Below are positions 15,413 through 21,356 of a DNA stretch of 24,481 bases, piece by piece (position 1 is the first letter of the stretch; every line of letters begins with the position of its first letter). The position numbers and the translations under genes are program-made. Location of the stretch: assembly GCA_003520025.1 (NCBI GenBank), contig DOVP01000282.1, positions 1 through 24,481 of the forward strand, read 5' to 3'. A model generated the notes under the pieces. It did no database searches, was not told the origin of the DNA, and saw only the letters and a program-made list of their open reading frames with translations. The stretch is from Phycisphaerales bacterium. GTDB taxonomy: Bacteria > Planctomycetota > Phycisphaerae > Phycisphaerales > SM1A02.

Positions 15413-15509
15413 CCGCGCTGGCTCCCTAGCTGGTGGCCCCTGGAATGTATTCTTGGTCCATGCAGGTGGATTTCTACGGGTGCCGAAGGGCCCAGATACC
15501 GTGATTTGA
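15413..15509 (+). pseudogene. Duplicated 3' end of the MinD-like gene
   Basis: This stretch repeats the codons for AGSLAGGPWNVFLVHAGG and onwards of the gene at 13085-14161. Through the shared codons only one base differs, and it is synonymous (ggg/ggt). A 2-base deletion (cacaga to caga) alters the end, so the frame here closes at 15507-15509 with GPDTVI instead of GPQIP. No start or upstream coding sequence is present, so this is a fossil of the duplication, not a gene. Confidence 0.8.
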
Positions 15510-15582
15510 TCCCGGGGTTATTCAATTTCATGCCACCCTTTGGCGGATCGGAGCCAGACCCCGGTATCTGGCCTCTTTCCGG

Positions 15583-15588
15583 TACGAT
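15583..15588 (+). promoter_or_regulatory. -10 element placed for a leaderless DUF2752 transcript
   Basis: TACGAT is followed by exactly 6 bases and then the ATG at 15595, the same spacing as at fabD. There is no Shine-Dalgarno. The aligned position in repeat copy A lacks this box and has a Shine-Dalgarno instead. Confidence 0.45.
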
Positions 15589-15594
15589 TGACGA

Positions 15595-16041
15595 ATGGTC
15601 GGCTTTTCAGCATCTCGACTCTCGGTTCGCGGTCGCCTCTTGGCGGCCGTGGTTGCCGTGGCGGCAGCGAGTCCTCTGGTGGTTGCCGCGATGCTGACTC
15701 CCTCGGCAAGCGGAATGGGCACACATCAGGCACTGGGCTTGCCAGCCTGCGGCTGGCAGACCGCGATGCAGTTGCCCTGTCCGAGTTGTGGCATGACAAC
15801 GGCCTTCGCCCATGCGAGCAGGGCAGACTTCGGGAACGCGCTGTTGGCCCAGCCAGCGGGGCTGCTGCTGAGCCTGTTTGCAGCCTTGACTACTCTTGGC
15901 GGTCTGTATGCGGCTTTTACCGCCGCACCAATGCAGCGGCTCGCGGCCACACTCGTACAGCCCCGGATCGTATGGATCGGGCTCGCCATTCTGCTGCTTG
16001 GGTGGCTTCTCAAACTCAGCCAGGCGGGGATCTTCTCATGA
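15595..16041 (+). CDS. DUF2752-family membrane protein
   Basis: 148 residues. The motif LPCPSCGMTTAFAHASRADFGNAL is the core of the DUF2752 family, small membrane proteins of unknown function with a conserved CPxCGxTT element. The N-terminal 35 residues form a hydrophobic leader (VRGRLLAAVVAVAAASPLVVAAML) that is copied, minus ten residues, at the front of the protease gene. Two further helices follow (AGLLLSLFAALTTLGGLYAAF and IVWIGLAILLLGWLLKL). The stop overlaps the next lipoprotein start by 4 bases, beginning a four-gene overlapping cluster. Confidence 0.85.
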   Translation: MVGFSASRLSVRGRLLAAVVAVAAASPLVVAAMLTPSASGMGTHQALGLPACGWQTAMQLPCPSCGMTTAFAHASRADFGNALLAQPAGLLLSLFAALTTLGGLYAAFTAAPMQRLAATLVQPRIVWIGLAILLLGWLLKLSQAGIFS

Positions 16042-16766
16042 GGGTCATACGGCTGCTGTTGTATGGACTGAGCCTGAGCACAATGGCGGGGTGCGCCTCG
16101 ATTCTCTCCGCAATCCCTTCGATGCTTGGTGCCAGCGAGGCAGGACTTGTCGGTGCCGCAGGCGCTGCGCAGAACTTTGAATACCAGAAACTCATCGAAG
16201 TGCTGCCGAGATACGACGGACTCGAACACCACACCGTCGCGGTGTTGGTCGATGCCCCGCTTGACCTGCTGTACACCAAGCCCGACCTGCTCGATCATGT
16301 TGCCGGGGGATTGATGAGCCGCCTCCAAGAGCACGTGCCGAACATCATGATGATGCACCCATTGGCTGTTCGTCAATGGCAATTTTCGACGCCCCAGTGG
16401 AATGCCATGGCCTTTGGCGAGATGGCGGAGGAGTTGGGTGTCGATCGAGTCGTGCTGGTGGATATTCAGGAGTTTCGTCTGCACCCGCGGGGCAACCGCT
16501 GGTTGTGGGAGGGCCGGTGTCGCGCCACCGTGGGCGTGATTGAACGGGATGGCTACGACACGGATTCCTTTGTCGATGCATGGGAGGTGACGGCAAAGTT
16601 CCCCGACCTTGAGGGACTCGACCGGGATTCGGCGAGCGAGTTTGAAATCCAGACCGGACTGCTCTCGGAGTTCATCAAGCGGACCAGTTATCTGTTCTAC
16701 ACGCATCTCGAGCCGAAGCATCCAGACAAGTACAACCCGAAACTCGATCCGGACTTGGATCTGTGA
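16038..16766 (+). CDS. Lipoprotein of unknown function (first of a related pair)
   Basis: 242 residues from ATG at 16038. This start is chosen because it gives a lipoprotein signal (MRVIRLLLYGLSLSTMAG with lipidated C19) and an ATGA overlap with the DUF2752 stop. The mature protein has strand VAVLVDAP, a helix with VAGGLMSRLQEHV, then AEELGVDRVVLVDIQEFRL and a strand-rich end (WLWEGRCRATVGVIERDG). This order resembles the alpha/beta domain of CsgG/GNA1162-type lipoproteins, but I cannot confirm that. The same order recurs in the next gene, so the two look like diverged tandem paralogues. Likely periplasmic, anchored to a membrane. Confidence 0.75.
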   Translation: MRVIRLLLYGLSLSTMAGCASILSAIPSMLGASEAGLVGAAGAAQNFEYQKLIEVLPRYDGLEHHTVAVLVDAPLDLLYTKPDLLDHVAGGLMSRLQEHVPNIMMMHPLAVRQWQFSTPQWNAMAFGEMAEELGVDRVVLVDIQEFRLHPRGNRWLWEGRCRATVGVIERDGYDTDSFVDAWEVTAKFPDLEGLDRDSASEFEIQTGLLSEFIKRTSYLFYTHLEPKHPDKYNPKLDPDLDL

Positions 16767-17431
16767 TTCGACCAGTTCGCATCTTGTTGATGCTGGCGTT
16801 TCTGGCGGTTGGCACGCAGCTTGGTGGCTGCAACATTGCGCAGGCGGTAGAAACGCTTACGCGGCCGGACCCGGTACAAGAGGCCAAGTATGAGTTGCCG
16901 AATCGCTCGACGGTCATCATGTTCGATGATTACTACAGCATCGTGACACCCGTTCGTGTTCGACGGGACATCGCCGAGGAAGCGACAGTCGTGCTGATGG
17001 AGTACGCGGACATGACGGACATGATCTCACCGCTCGATGCGATTCGGATGGCCCACAAGATGGACAAATCGGTTGAGCGAGTTGCGATCCACGAGGTCGG
17101 CAGGGCACTCGGCGTTGAGCAGGTGATCTACGTGGAGCCCGCCGCTTTTACGATTCCCCCCATTGTTGGTACCGCCGAACCGATGGCAGCCTTCCGCGTG
17201 AAGGTGATTGATGCGCAGACCGGGAAGCGTGTCTTCCCAGCCGATGATGACGGGGGTGCAGCCGGCTGGCCGGTGCAGGTCTCGTTGAGCCGCGGGGAAG
17301 CATCCAGACTTGCCTCTGAGGGGCCAAACGCCATTCGGCAGGAGTTGGCAACCAAGAGCGGAGATGCCATCGCCCGACTGTTCTTCGACACGGGTTACAG
17401 CCAGCACGGCAATCGTCTGCTTGGATTGTGA
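16763..17431 (+). CDS. Lipoprotein of unknown function (second of a related pair)
   Basis: 222 residues, GTG start at 16763 overlapping the preceding stop by 4 bases (GTGA). The signal is canonical: MIRPVRILLMLAFLAVGTQ then LGGC with lipidated C23. The mature part repeats the layout of its neighbour: strand STVIMFDDY, helical stretch RRDIAEEATVVLMEYADM, GRALGVEQVIYVEPAAFTI (compare AEELGVDRVVLVDIQEFRL) and FRVKVIDAQTGKRVFP. The two may form a heteromer in the envelope; that is inference. The stop overlaps the next gene start (GTGA). Confidence 0.75.
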   Translation: MIRPVRILLMLAFLAVGTQLGGCNIAQAVETLTRPDPVQEAKYELPNRSTVIMFDDYYSIVTPVRVRRDIAEEATVVLMEYADMTDMISPLDAIRMAHKMDKSVERVAIHEVGRALGVEQVIYVEPAAFTIPPIVGTAEPMAAFRVKVIDAQTGKRVFPADDDGGAAGWPVQVSLSRGEASRLASEGPNAIRQELATKSGDAIARLFFDTGYSQHGNRLLGL

Positions 17432-18426
17432 GCGGGGCCGTGCATCTTGTGTCCGGCCGCGAAGTTCGCAGCCGCCCGACGCTGATGGCGGCGGTTCGCC
17501 GATCTGCTGCCCGTCGAGACGAGCGAATCGTGTCACTTGGCGCAGCACTGCGAGGGGCCGCCGTGACGATCCCCATGCCAGCCGGTCGCATCGGAATTGC
17601 TTCAGGGGTGCTGTCAAGGTGGGCGGGCCTTCAGATGCGGCCAGACGAGGTACTGCTCGCATGGGATACCGCAGCGGTATGCGTCGCGTCGGAAACGCAG
17701 CAGCCGATTGCGGCCGTCTTGGATGGGCTACCCCATCCTGGCAGGATTACCCGTTGCGCCGCGTCGCTCATCGGTTTGGCATCTGTTCCGCTGATGGCTG
17801 GCTCAACTGCCACGGCCGAGAAGCTCGGTGGTACTTCGCCCGTCGTGGGGTGTGGTGGACCACTTCCTGCCGCCAAAGAGATTTACCCACGGCACGATCG
17901 ACAGTATGTACGCGTCATCTTCGCTGCCGAACCAGATGGTCAGGGTCAGATGCTTCCACTCGTTGGTGTGCTTGGTCGGTTGCACTTGCTTGGCATCCAG
18001 ATACAGATTTGCATCGCCGGCACGCCCGCTGACGCGCCGCAAATGTGCAGCATGCTTGCGGACATCGGCATCGAAGATGTCGTAATGTGTGGAGCCGGAA
18101 ATTCGGTCAGTCAACCTGGCGACGTGGTGTACCTCCCTGTCTCATCGCCTTCTATCGGCGTCGTTCCCCCCGTGGCACCCGCCGTCATGGCATGGTCGAG
18201 TGGAGCCGACATCGTGCTGCCCGTATCCCATCCGGCCATCCCGCTGCTTGGCGGCGTGCCCGGCGTACGAGTGATGCAGGACACGGACGATGTTGTTCGG
18301 TGGATTGTTGGCGGGCGGGACGAAGATGTGGCAAGCCGTGTCGAGGTGGCAGATGGCTGGCGATCGGAGATGGATCGAACGCTCGATGACTTCGTCGCTG
18401 TCACAGCTCGCACAGGCGGTTCATGA
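17428..18426 (+). CDS. Unknown protein, possibly GT-B-fold glycosyltransferase-like
   Basis: 332 residues, GTG start at 17428 overlapping the lipoprotein stop. The C-terminal half has a Rossmann-like order seen in GT-B enzymes: VRVIFAAEPDGQGQMLPLVGVLGRLH, a second strand IQIQICIAG, IEDVVMCGAG, then a late segment WSSGADIVLPVSHPAIPLLGGVPGVRVMQDTDDVVRWI, which looks like the donor-side element followed by the DD.......I end of GT4 proteins. The usual EXXXXXXXE pair is not evident, so it may be degenerate. No transmembrane helix is obvious. The 3' end overlaps the convergent amidohydrolase 3' end by 26 bases. Confidence 0.55.
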   Translation: MSGAVHLVSGREVRSRPTLMAAVRRSAARRDERIVSLGAALRGAAVTIPMPAGRIGIASGVLSRWAGLQMRPDEVLLAWDTAAVCVASETQQPIAAVLDGLPHPGRITRCAASLIGLASVPLMAGSTATAEKLGGTSPVVGCGGPLPAAKEIYPRHDRQYVRVIFAAEPDGQGQMLPLVGVLGRLHLLGIQIQICIAGTPADAPQMCSMLADIGIEDVVMCGAGNSVSQPGDVVYLPVSSPSIGVVPPVAPAVMAWSSGADIVLPVSHPAIPLLGGVPGVRVMQDTDDVVRWIVGGRDEDVASRVEVADGWRSEMDRTLDDFVAVTARTGGS

Positions 18427-19471
18427 GGCGATCCGCCGCGCCGTGATACATCCGGCGGAGTACATCCGTGGGAAGGTGATGCCCGCGAAGCGTGGGCGCA
18501 TCTTCAGCCCCGTGCCGCAGAGGATCCACCATCGCCAGATCCGGGTCCACGATGGGCGAGGGCCCGTCGTAGTCGGTCTCGAACAAAGTTCGCAGCGCCC
18601 AATAGCGGCTCGCGTACAAATCGAAGATCTGTTGGGTGGCATCGTCATTGGTTTCGAGGATCTCGTCCTGCGCGACGATGTCTGATCCGAACAGGATGCG
18701 ATCAGGCCACCGCTGCAGAAAATGCAGCAGGTCCTCGCGGGAGTGGCGGGAGAGTTCACGCACCATCCATTTGGTGGCGCTCGTGTCGAGATGCAGATTC
18801 CGATGTCGTTCGAGCAGCTCATCGAGAAAGGCGAGATCTTCCGGCCAGCCGCCGAAGTGCGCCGCGATCCACGGCACATCAAAAGTGTCCAGCGCGGTTT
18901 CAAAGGGCTCGTACTGTGATGCTTTGGTGCCGTACAGACTGGTGTCCGAGTATCGGGTCGCAAACCAAGTGTCGGGATCGCCGACGTGCGTCATGATGCC
19001 CATGCCCAATTCGACGGCCAGTTCCATTTGAGCCCGGCGTTGCGGGCCGTCGAGGTTCATCAGGTCTGGTACACCAGCCTTCTGGGACAGCTCGCGTGAA
19101 CGGGGCGCAGCCCAGAATTTCACCAACTGCGCGCCCTGATCGTGGAATGCTTCGATGCGCGACAGAAATCCGTCACCCATGGCGTGCAGCAGATCATCAG
19201 AGCGGAAGTCGGGCTGCGCGATGAAGCGGACGGTATCCGCTAGGACATGACGCACCTGTGGGATCTGCTCCAGCGGCGTCATCGACCATGTCTGCGTGAT
19301 ACCGAAGCGACGAGCGACATCGCGGTAGATTCGAATAGCCGACTCGCCGCGGAGGTGCGTATGAACGTCGATGATTCCGATGGGTGGGGGGCCGAGCTTT
19401 GCTGCCTCATCGGCATACTGCAGTCTCAGTCGGTTGGCAGGAGCCACCGCGGGTCGAATGGGTTCGCTCAT
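18401..19471 (-). CDS. Amidohydrolase-2-family metal-dependent hydrolase
   Basis: 356 residues with the TIM-barrel metal motifs of the amidohydrolase-2 family: H37 and H39 in IDVHTHL, H162 in MTHVGDP, H205 in IAAHFGGWPEDL and D264 in LFGSDIV. Family members hydrolyse or decarboxylate ring and amide substrates; the substrate here is unknown. K118 in LVKFW might be a bridging lysine, but this is unsure. The start at 19471 has no Shine-Dalgarno; TACCAT lies 7 bases before it. It is tail-to-tail with the GT-like gene (26-base overlap) and follows the flavin-reductase-like gene by 26 bases. Confidence 0.85.
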   Translation of the reverse strand: MSEPIRPAVAPANRLRLQYADEAAKLGPPPIGIIDVHTHLRGESAIRIYRDVARRFGITQTWSMTPLEQIPQVRHVLADTVRFIAQPDFRSDDLLHAMGDGFLSRIEAFHDQGAQLVKFWAAPRSRELSQKAGVPDLMNLDGPQRRAQMELAVELGMGIMTHVGDPDTWFATRYSDTSLYGTKASQYEPFETALDTFDVPWIAAHFGGWPEDLAFLDELLERHRNLHLDTSATKWMVRELSRHSREDLLHFLQRWPDRILFGSDIVAQDEILETNDDATQQIFDLYASRYWALRTLFETDYDGPSPIVDPDLAMVDPLRHGAEDAPTLRGHHLPTDVLRRMYHGAADRLMNRLCEL

Positions 19472-19478
19472 TCAGTCA

Positions 19479-19484
19479 ATGGTA
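19479..19484 (-). promoter_or_regulatory. -10 element placed for a leaderless amidohydrolase transcript
   Basis: On the minus strand TACCAT is followed by 7 bases and then the ATG at 19471. No ribosome site lies between. The box is in the 26-base gap after the flavin-reductase-like gene, which could also supply read-through transcription. Confidence 0.35.
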
Positions 19485-19497
19485 GACCCCCGCAGGA

Positions 19498-19983
19498 TCA
19501 GTTGGCCGCGAGTGCGCTCGTTCTGGATTCGGTATGCATCTGGATCGGCGCATCGCCGAGGCCGGCGGCGAGTACCTGCCCAATGTAGATACGGTGAGAC
19601 GCGTCGGGGGCGAGGTGCCCGACCAACTCGCAGTCCAGCCAGAACCTGCCCCGGCGAAGGATCGGACAGCCCGTTTCGGCGGTCAGAATCCGCATGCCGA
19701 CAAAGGGGTCCTCGTTCCGCGGTGGGGGTGGATCGAAGCGGCGGGGGATCAGCCGATCATCGGGGTCAAGCGCGGTCAGCGCGAACGTGCGTCCGTCGCG
19801 GATCAGGGGTTCGATTTCGGTGCCCCGTGGGATGGCCACTGTGACAAGCGTGGGCGTCTTGCTGCACTGTTGAGCCCAGGTTGTCACCAAGCCCGTTCGC
19901 GCATCGCCCACACACGCTGTGAGGAGGAAGGGGTGCTGGGGCATCAACTGAACGATGGTTGGATCGATCGACGGACCGTCCAT
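19498..19983 (-). CDS. Flavin-reductase-like FMN-binding domain protein
   Basis: 161 residues from ATG at 19983, chosen because further upstream in frame the residues are low-complexity and unlike the family. The sequence follows the flavin-reductase-like split barrel: PFLLTACVGDARTGLVTTWAQQCSKTPTLVTVAIPRGTEIEPLIRDGRTFALTAL is the FMN-binding core, and GRFWLDCELVGHLAPDASHRIYIGQVLAAG is the C-terminal strand pair that contacts the isoalloxazine in relatives. Such proteins reduce FMN or bind it as partners of oxygenases. The real substrate is unknown. A possible GGAG lies 8 bases before the start. Confidence 0.75.
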   Translation of the reverse strand: MDGPSIDPTIVQLMPQHPFLLTACVGDARTGLVTTWAQQCSKTPTLVTVAIPRGTEIEPLIRDGRTFALTALDPDDRLIPRRFDPPPPRNEDPFVGMRILTAETGCPILRRGRFWLDCELVGHLAPDASHRIYIGQVLAAGLGDAPIQMHTESRTSALAAN

Positions 19984-20124
19984 GGCGGCAACTCCGGGCA
20001 AACAGGCACATGGCCCAGCGGCACCGCTGAGCCCTTCAGTGTGGCCTCGATTTGGGGGAAGTCGACGAAAAACCGCAGGGAATCGTGGTGGGGGGGACGA
20101 CCGTGGACGATCGGCATTTGTTCG

Positions 20125-20145
20125 GGTGCGATGGCACCTTTTTTT
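20125..20145 (+). terminator. Terminator-like hairpin upstream of mraZ
   Basis: GGTGC-GATG-GCACC followed by seven T on the plus strand. The stem is only 5 bp, but the T-run is perfect. No plus-strand gene lies just upstream, so it would insulate mraZ from antisense transcription or act as a leader attenuator if a promoter lies further left. Confidence 0.4.
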
Positions 20146-20182
20146 CGTTCTGTGGCAGAATTGGACCAAAAAAAGATGAGAA

Positions 20183-20208
20183 GTGTTGTGAAGTGGGGCA
20201 GAGTGGGG
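20183..20208 (+). promoter_or_regulatory. Putative MraZ operator: 10-bp-phased direct repeats
   Basis: GTGTTG at 20183, GTGGGG at 20193 and GTGGGG at 20203 repeat with an exact 10-base period. Known MraZ proteins bind TGGGN direct repeats separated by 5-base spacers upstream of their own gene. The array lies 98 bases before the mraZ start, just downstream of the TTGGAC candidate -35, so binding would overlap the core promoter and fit autorepression. Confidence 0.7.
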
Positions 20209-20305
20209 TAGTGTCCCAGCCGACAGGGATGATTGAGTCCTTTGGCCACACAGAATCACGGTGGGTGATTCAGGCCGCATCAGGGAATGCCGCGAGGAAT
20301 GACAG

Positions 20306-20785
20306 TTGCTGTTTACAGGCGAGCACGAGCACACGATCGATGCCAAATCGCGCCTTGCGATTCCGGCCGAGATTCGCGCCGGACTCGAAGCGGCTCAGCA
20401 TGGCACGGCCTTCTACGTGGCGCCCGGCACCAACGACACGGTTTGGCTCTGGCCCGAGCGACTCTTCGAGCAGATGGCCCAGGCATCAGAGGCCTCGCTG
20501 TTGCCGGACGAAGACCTGCTCGAGTTCGAGGAACTTCTGTACTCGCAGGCGAGCCGGGTGGAGATGGACAAGTCGGGACGGATTCGCGTGCCCGAACGAC
20601 TGCTCAAGCAAGCGTCGCTCGGTTCCTCGGTCATCCTGCTCGGGGTAAAGGATCACCTCGAGTTGCGGGATCCCGAACGCTGGGCTCGCCAACGGGACGA
20701 AAAACTGGTCAAGCAGGCCGAAATCATGATGCGGGCGCGTCGCGCGCTGCAACGCAGCCGCTCATCACATACGGAGGAACAGTGA
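20306..20785 (+). CDS. mraZ: Transcriptional regulator MraZ
   Basis: 159 residues with two AbrB/SpoVT-type half domains: HTIDAKSRLAIPAEIR near residues 9-24 and VEMDKSGRIRVPERLL near 86-101. MraZ forms ring oligomers and binds its own promoter, controlling the division and cell wall cluster. Start is TTG at 20306: GAGGA sits 7 bases upstream, and the nearby ATG at 20299 is out of frame. The family start (MF.GE) matches MLFTGEHEHTID. Normally rsmH and ftsL follow; here no rsmH ORF follows, although GGAGGA and a GTG overlapping the mraZ stop are in the right place. The basic C-terminus (RARRALQRSRSS) is slightly longer than usual. Confidence 0.93.
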   Translation: MLFTGEHEHTIDAKSRLAIPAEIRAGLEAAQHGTAFYVAPGTNDTVWLWPERLFEQMAQASEASLLPDEDLLEFEELLYSQASRVEMDKSGRIRVPERLLKQASLGSSVILLGVKDHLELRDPERWARQRDEKLVKQAEIMMRARRALQRSRSSHTEEQ

Positions 20786-20792
20786 TCCAGGT

Positions 20793-20828
20793 GTAGGCCC
20801 TCCGTCGGGCTGACGGGGCCTTCCCTAC
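20793..20828 (+). terminator. Long hairpin directly after mraZ
   Basis: TAGGCC and CCGTC on the left pair with GACGG, GGCC and CTA on the right around loop GGGCT, with small internal mismatches. It begins 8 bases after the mraZ stop. The loop has no GGA, unlike the following hairpins. Only TT follows, so termination would be weak; it may instead be a processing barrier separating mraZ from the downstream RNA. Confidence 0.4.
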
Positions 20829-20830
20829 GC

Positions 20831-21140
20831 AGGTACACAGGCGTCAAGCAGCAAGGACGCTTCTCGCTACAGGCACTGCCACGGATGGCACGCTGTCTGC
20901 AGGGAACCGTCCGATCCGCCGACCGGAACCCGGCGGATCGGACGACTCCCGGTGTACCAGCGAGCCAAGGACGGCTCGCTCAAGGCGCGGCACGCACCAC
21001 GCGGCACGGAAGCCGCGTGCCCCGTCTGCCCGCAAACCACGGTTTGCGGTGGATCTCTCGGTTGGTTCTCCCATACAGGGCGGACCAACACCTTCCCGGT
21101 TCGTGACGCGTCCCACCACGCGTCACGAACTTTCTTTTTG
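20831..21140 (+). ncRNA. Putative CsrA-sequestering small RNA (CsrB/RsmZ-like)
   Basis: About 310 bases with no credible ORF and a chain of stem-loops. Stems and loops: GCGTC/GACGC 20841-20860 with AAGGA at the loop edge; TGCCA/TGGCA 20877-20890, loop CGGA; a perfect 14-bp stem 20908-20921/20931-20944, loop ACCGGAACC; an 8-bp stem 20959-20966/20973-20980, loop AAGGAC; an 8-bp stem 20998-21005/21012-21019, loop ACGGAA; CGCAAACC/GGTTTGCG 21031-21048 followed by GGTGGA; GTTGGT/ACCAAC 21061-21089 with GGA in an internal loop; then the terminator at 21099. Nine GGA triplets in all; AGGA or ANGGA in hairpin loops is the known CsrA recognition element. The GGA loops read correctly only on the plus strand, and csrA is the convergent neighbour. 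The 5' end is unknown; no clear promoter is seen, so it may be processed from mraZ mRNA. Confidence 0.75.
21099..21140 (+). terminator. Strong intrinsic terminator of the small RNA
   Basis: A perfect 13-bp stem (21099-21111 with 21118-21130, TTCGTGACGCGT core) around loop CCCACC, followed by TTTCTTTTTG on the plus strand. The T-run overlaps the last codons of csrA on the other strand. On the minus strand no T-run follows, so there it would only cap the csrA message. Confidence 0.88.
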
Positions 21141-21350
21141 TGTGCCGCGGCCGATCTTGCCGGCGATGGGGGGTTTTTCGGTGAGGATCTGATCGGCGAC
21201 CTCGCGGCGGTGGACTTCGATTTCGCGGGGGAAGTCCATTGCGAGGCGAACGCGATCGCCCTTGACCGAGGCGATCCGGACAACCCCAATGGGGTTCGTA
21301 GGATCTCCAATGACTACTTCTTCGCCTTCCCGACGGGTGATCACAAGCAT
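21123..21350 (-). CDS. csrA: Carbon storage regulator CsrA (RsmA)
   Basis: 75 residues. CsrA is a dimeric RNA-binding protein that blocks ribosome sites carrying GGA in hairpin loops. The sequence MLVITRREGEEVVIG and VKGDRVRLAMDFPREIEVHRREV is diagnostic; R48 in VHRRE corresponds to R44 of the E. coli protein, which contacts RNA, and a 4-residue insert (PTNP) accounts for the shift. The C-terminal tail (TEKPPIAGKIGRGTQKESS) is longer than in enterobacteria. Start at 21350 follows AGGAGG with 8-base spacing; longer in-frame extensions are not family-like. No fliW is adjacent. The 3' end overlaps the terminator of the convergent hairpin RNA. Confidence 0.95.
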   Translation of the reverse strand: MLVITRREGEEVVIGDPTNPIGVVRIASVKGDRVRLAMDFPREIEVHRREVADQILTEKPPIAGKIGRGTQKESS

Positions 21351-21356
21351 GATCCG

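Larger units (their letters stand above)
15413..15703 (+). repeat. Direct repeat copy B (upstream of the DUF2752 gene)
   Basis: About 291 bases matching 14068-14328. It begins 18 bases after the protease stop, so the protease body (about 14330-15412) is bounded by the two copies. Copy B is 30 bases longer within the signal-peptide part because a segment between two TGGTTGCCG 9-mers (15650-15658 and 15680-15688) is present here and missing in copy A. In place of copy A's Shine-Dalgarno it has GGTACGAT just before the ATG. Copy B supplies all of the otherwise gene-free stretch 15396-15594. Confidence 0.9.
19984..20305. other. Divergent intergenic region upstream of mraZ
   Basis: About 320 bases without a credible gene, between the minus-strand flavin-reductase-like gene and mraZ. 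From left to right it holds a small hairpin CAGCGG-CA-CCGCTG near 20010, a terminator-like hairpin with T7 at 20125-20145, a long imperfect inverted repeat with T7 and A7 arms (about 20135-20148 and 20166-20178), and the 10-bp-phased GTGGGG repeats at 20183-20208. TTGGAC at 20161-20166 is the best -35 candidate for mraZ. Confidence 0.6.

Noticed and set aside
14068..15703. A transposon or insertion sequence flanked by target duplications
   Set aside because: The repeats are far too long for target-site duplications, there are no terminal inverted repeats and no transposase or integrase in between.
18401..18426. 26-base overlap of two convergent genes as a sign of a frameshift
   Set aside because: Both C-termini look natural, and short tail-to-tail overlaps are common in dense genomes.
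19984..20346. Longer N-terminus for the flavin-reductase-like protein
   Set aside because: It would cover the mraZ operator and start region with low-complexity residues that do not fit the family.
20786..21122. The hairpin array as a REP/BIME-type repeat, CRISPR or attC-like element
   Set aside because: The stems differ in sequence from one another and share only GGA-bearing loops; there are no equal spacers or repeated units. A final T-run terminator fits an RNA gene better.
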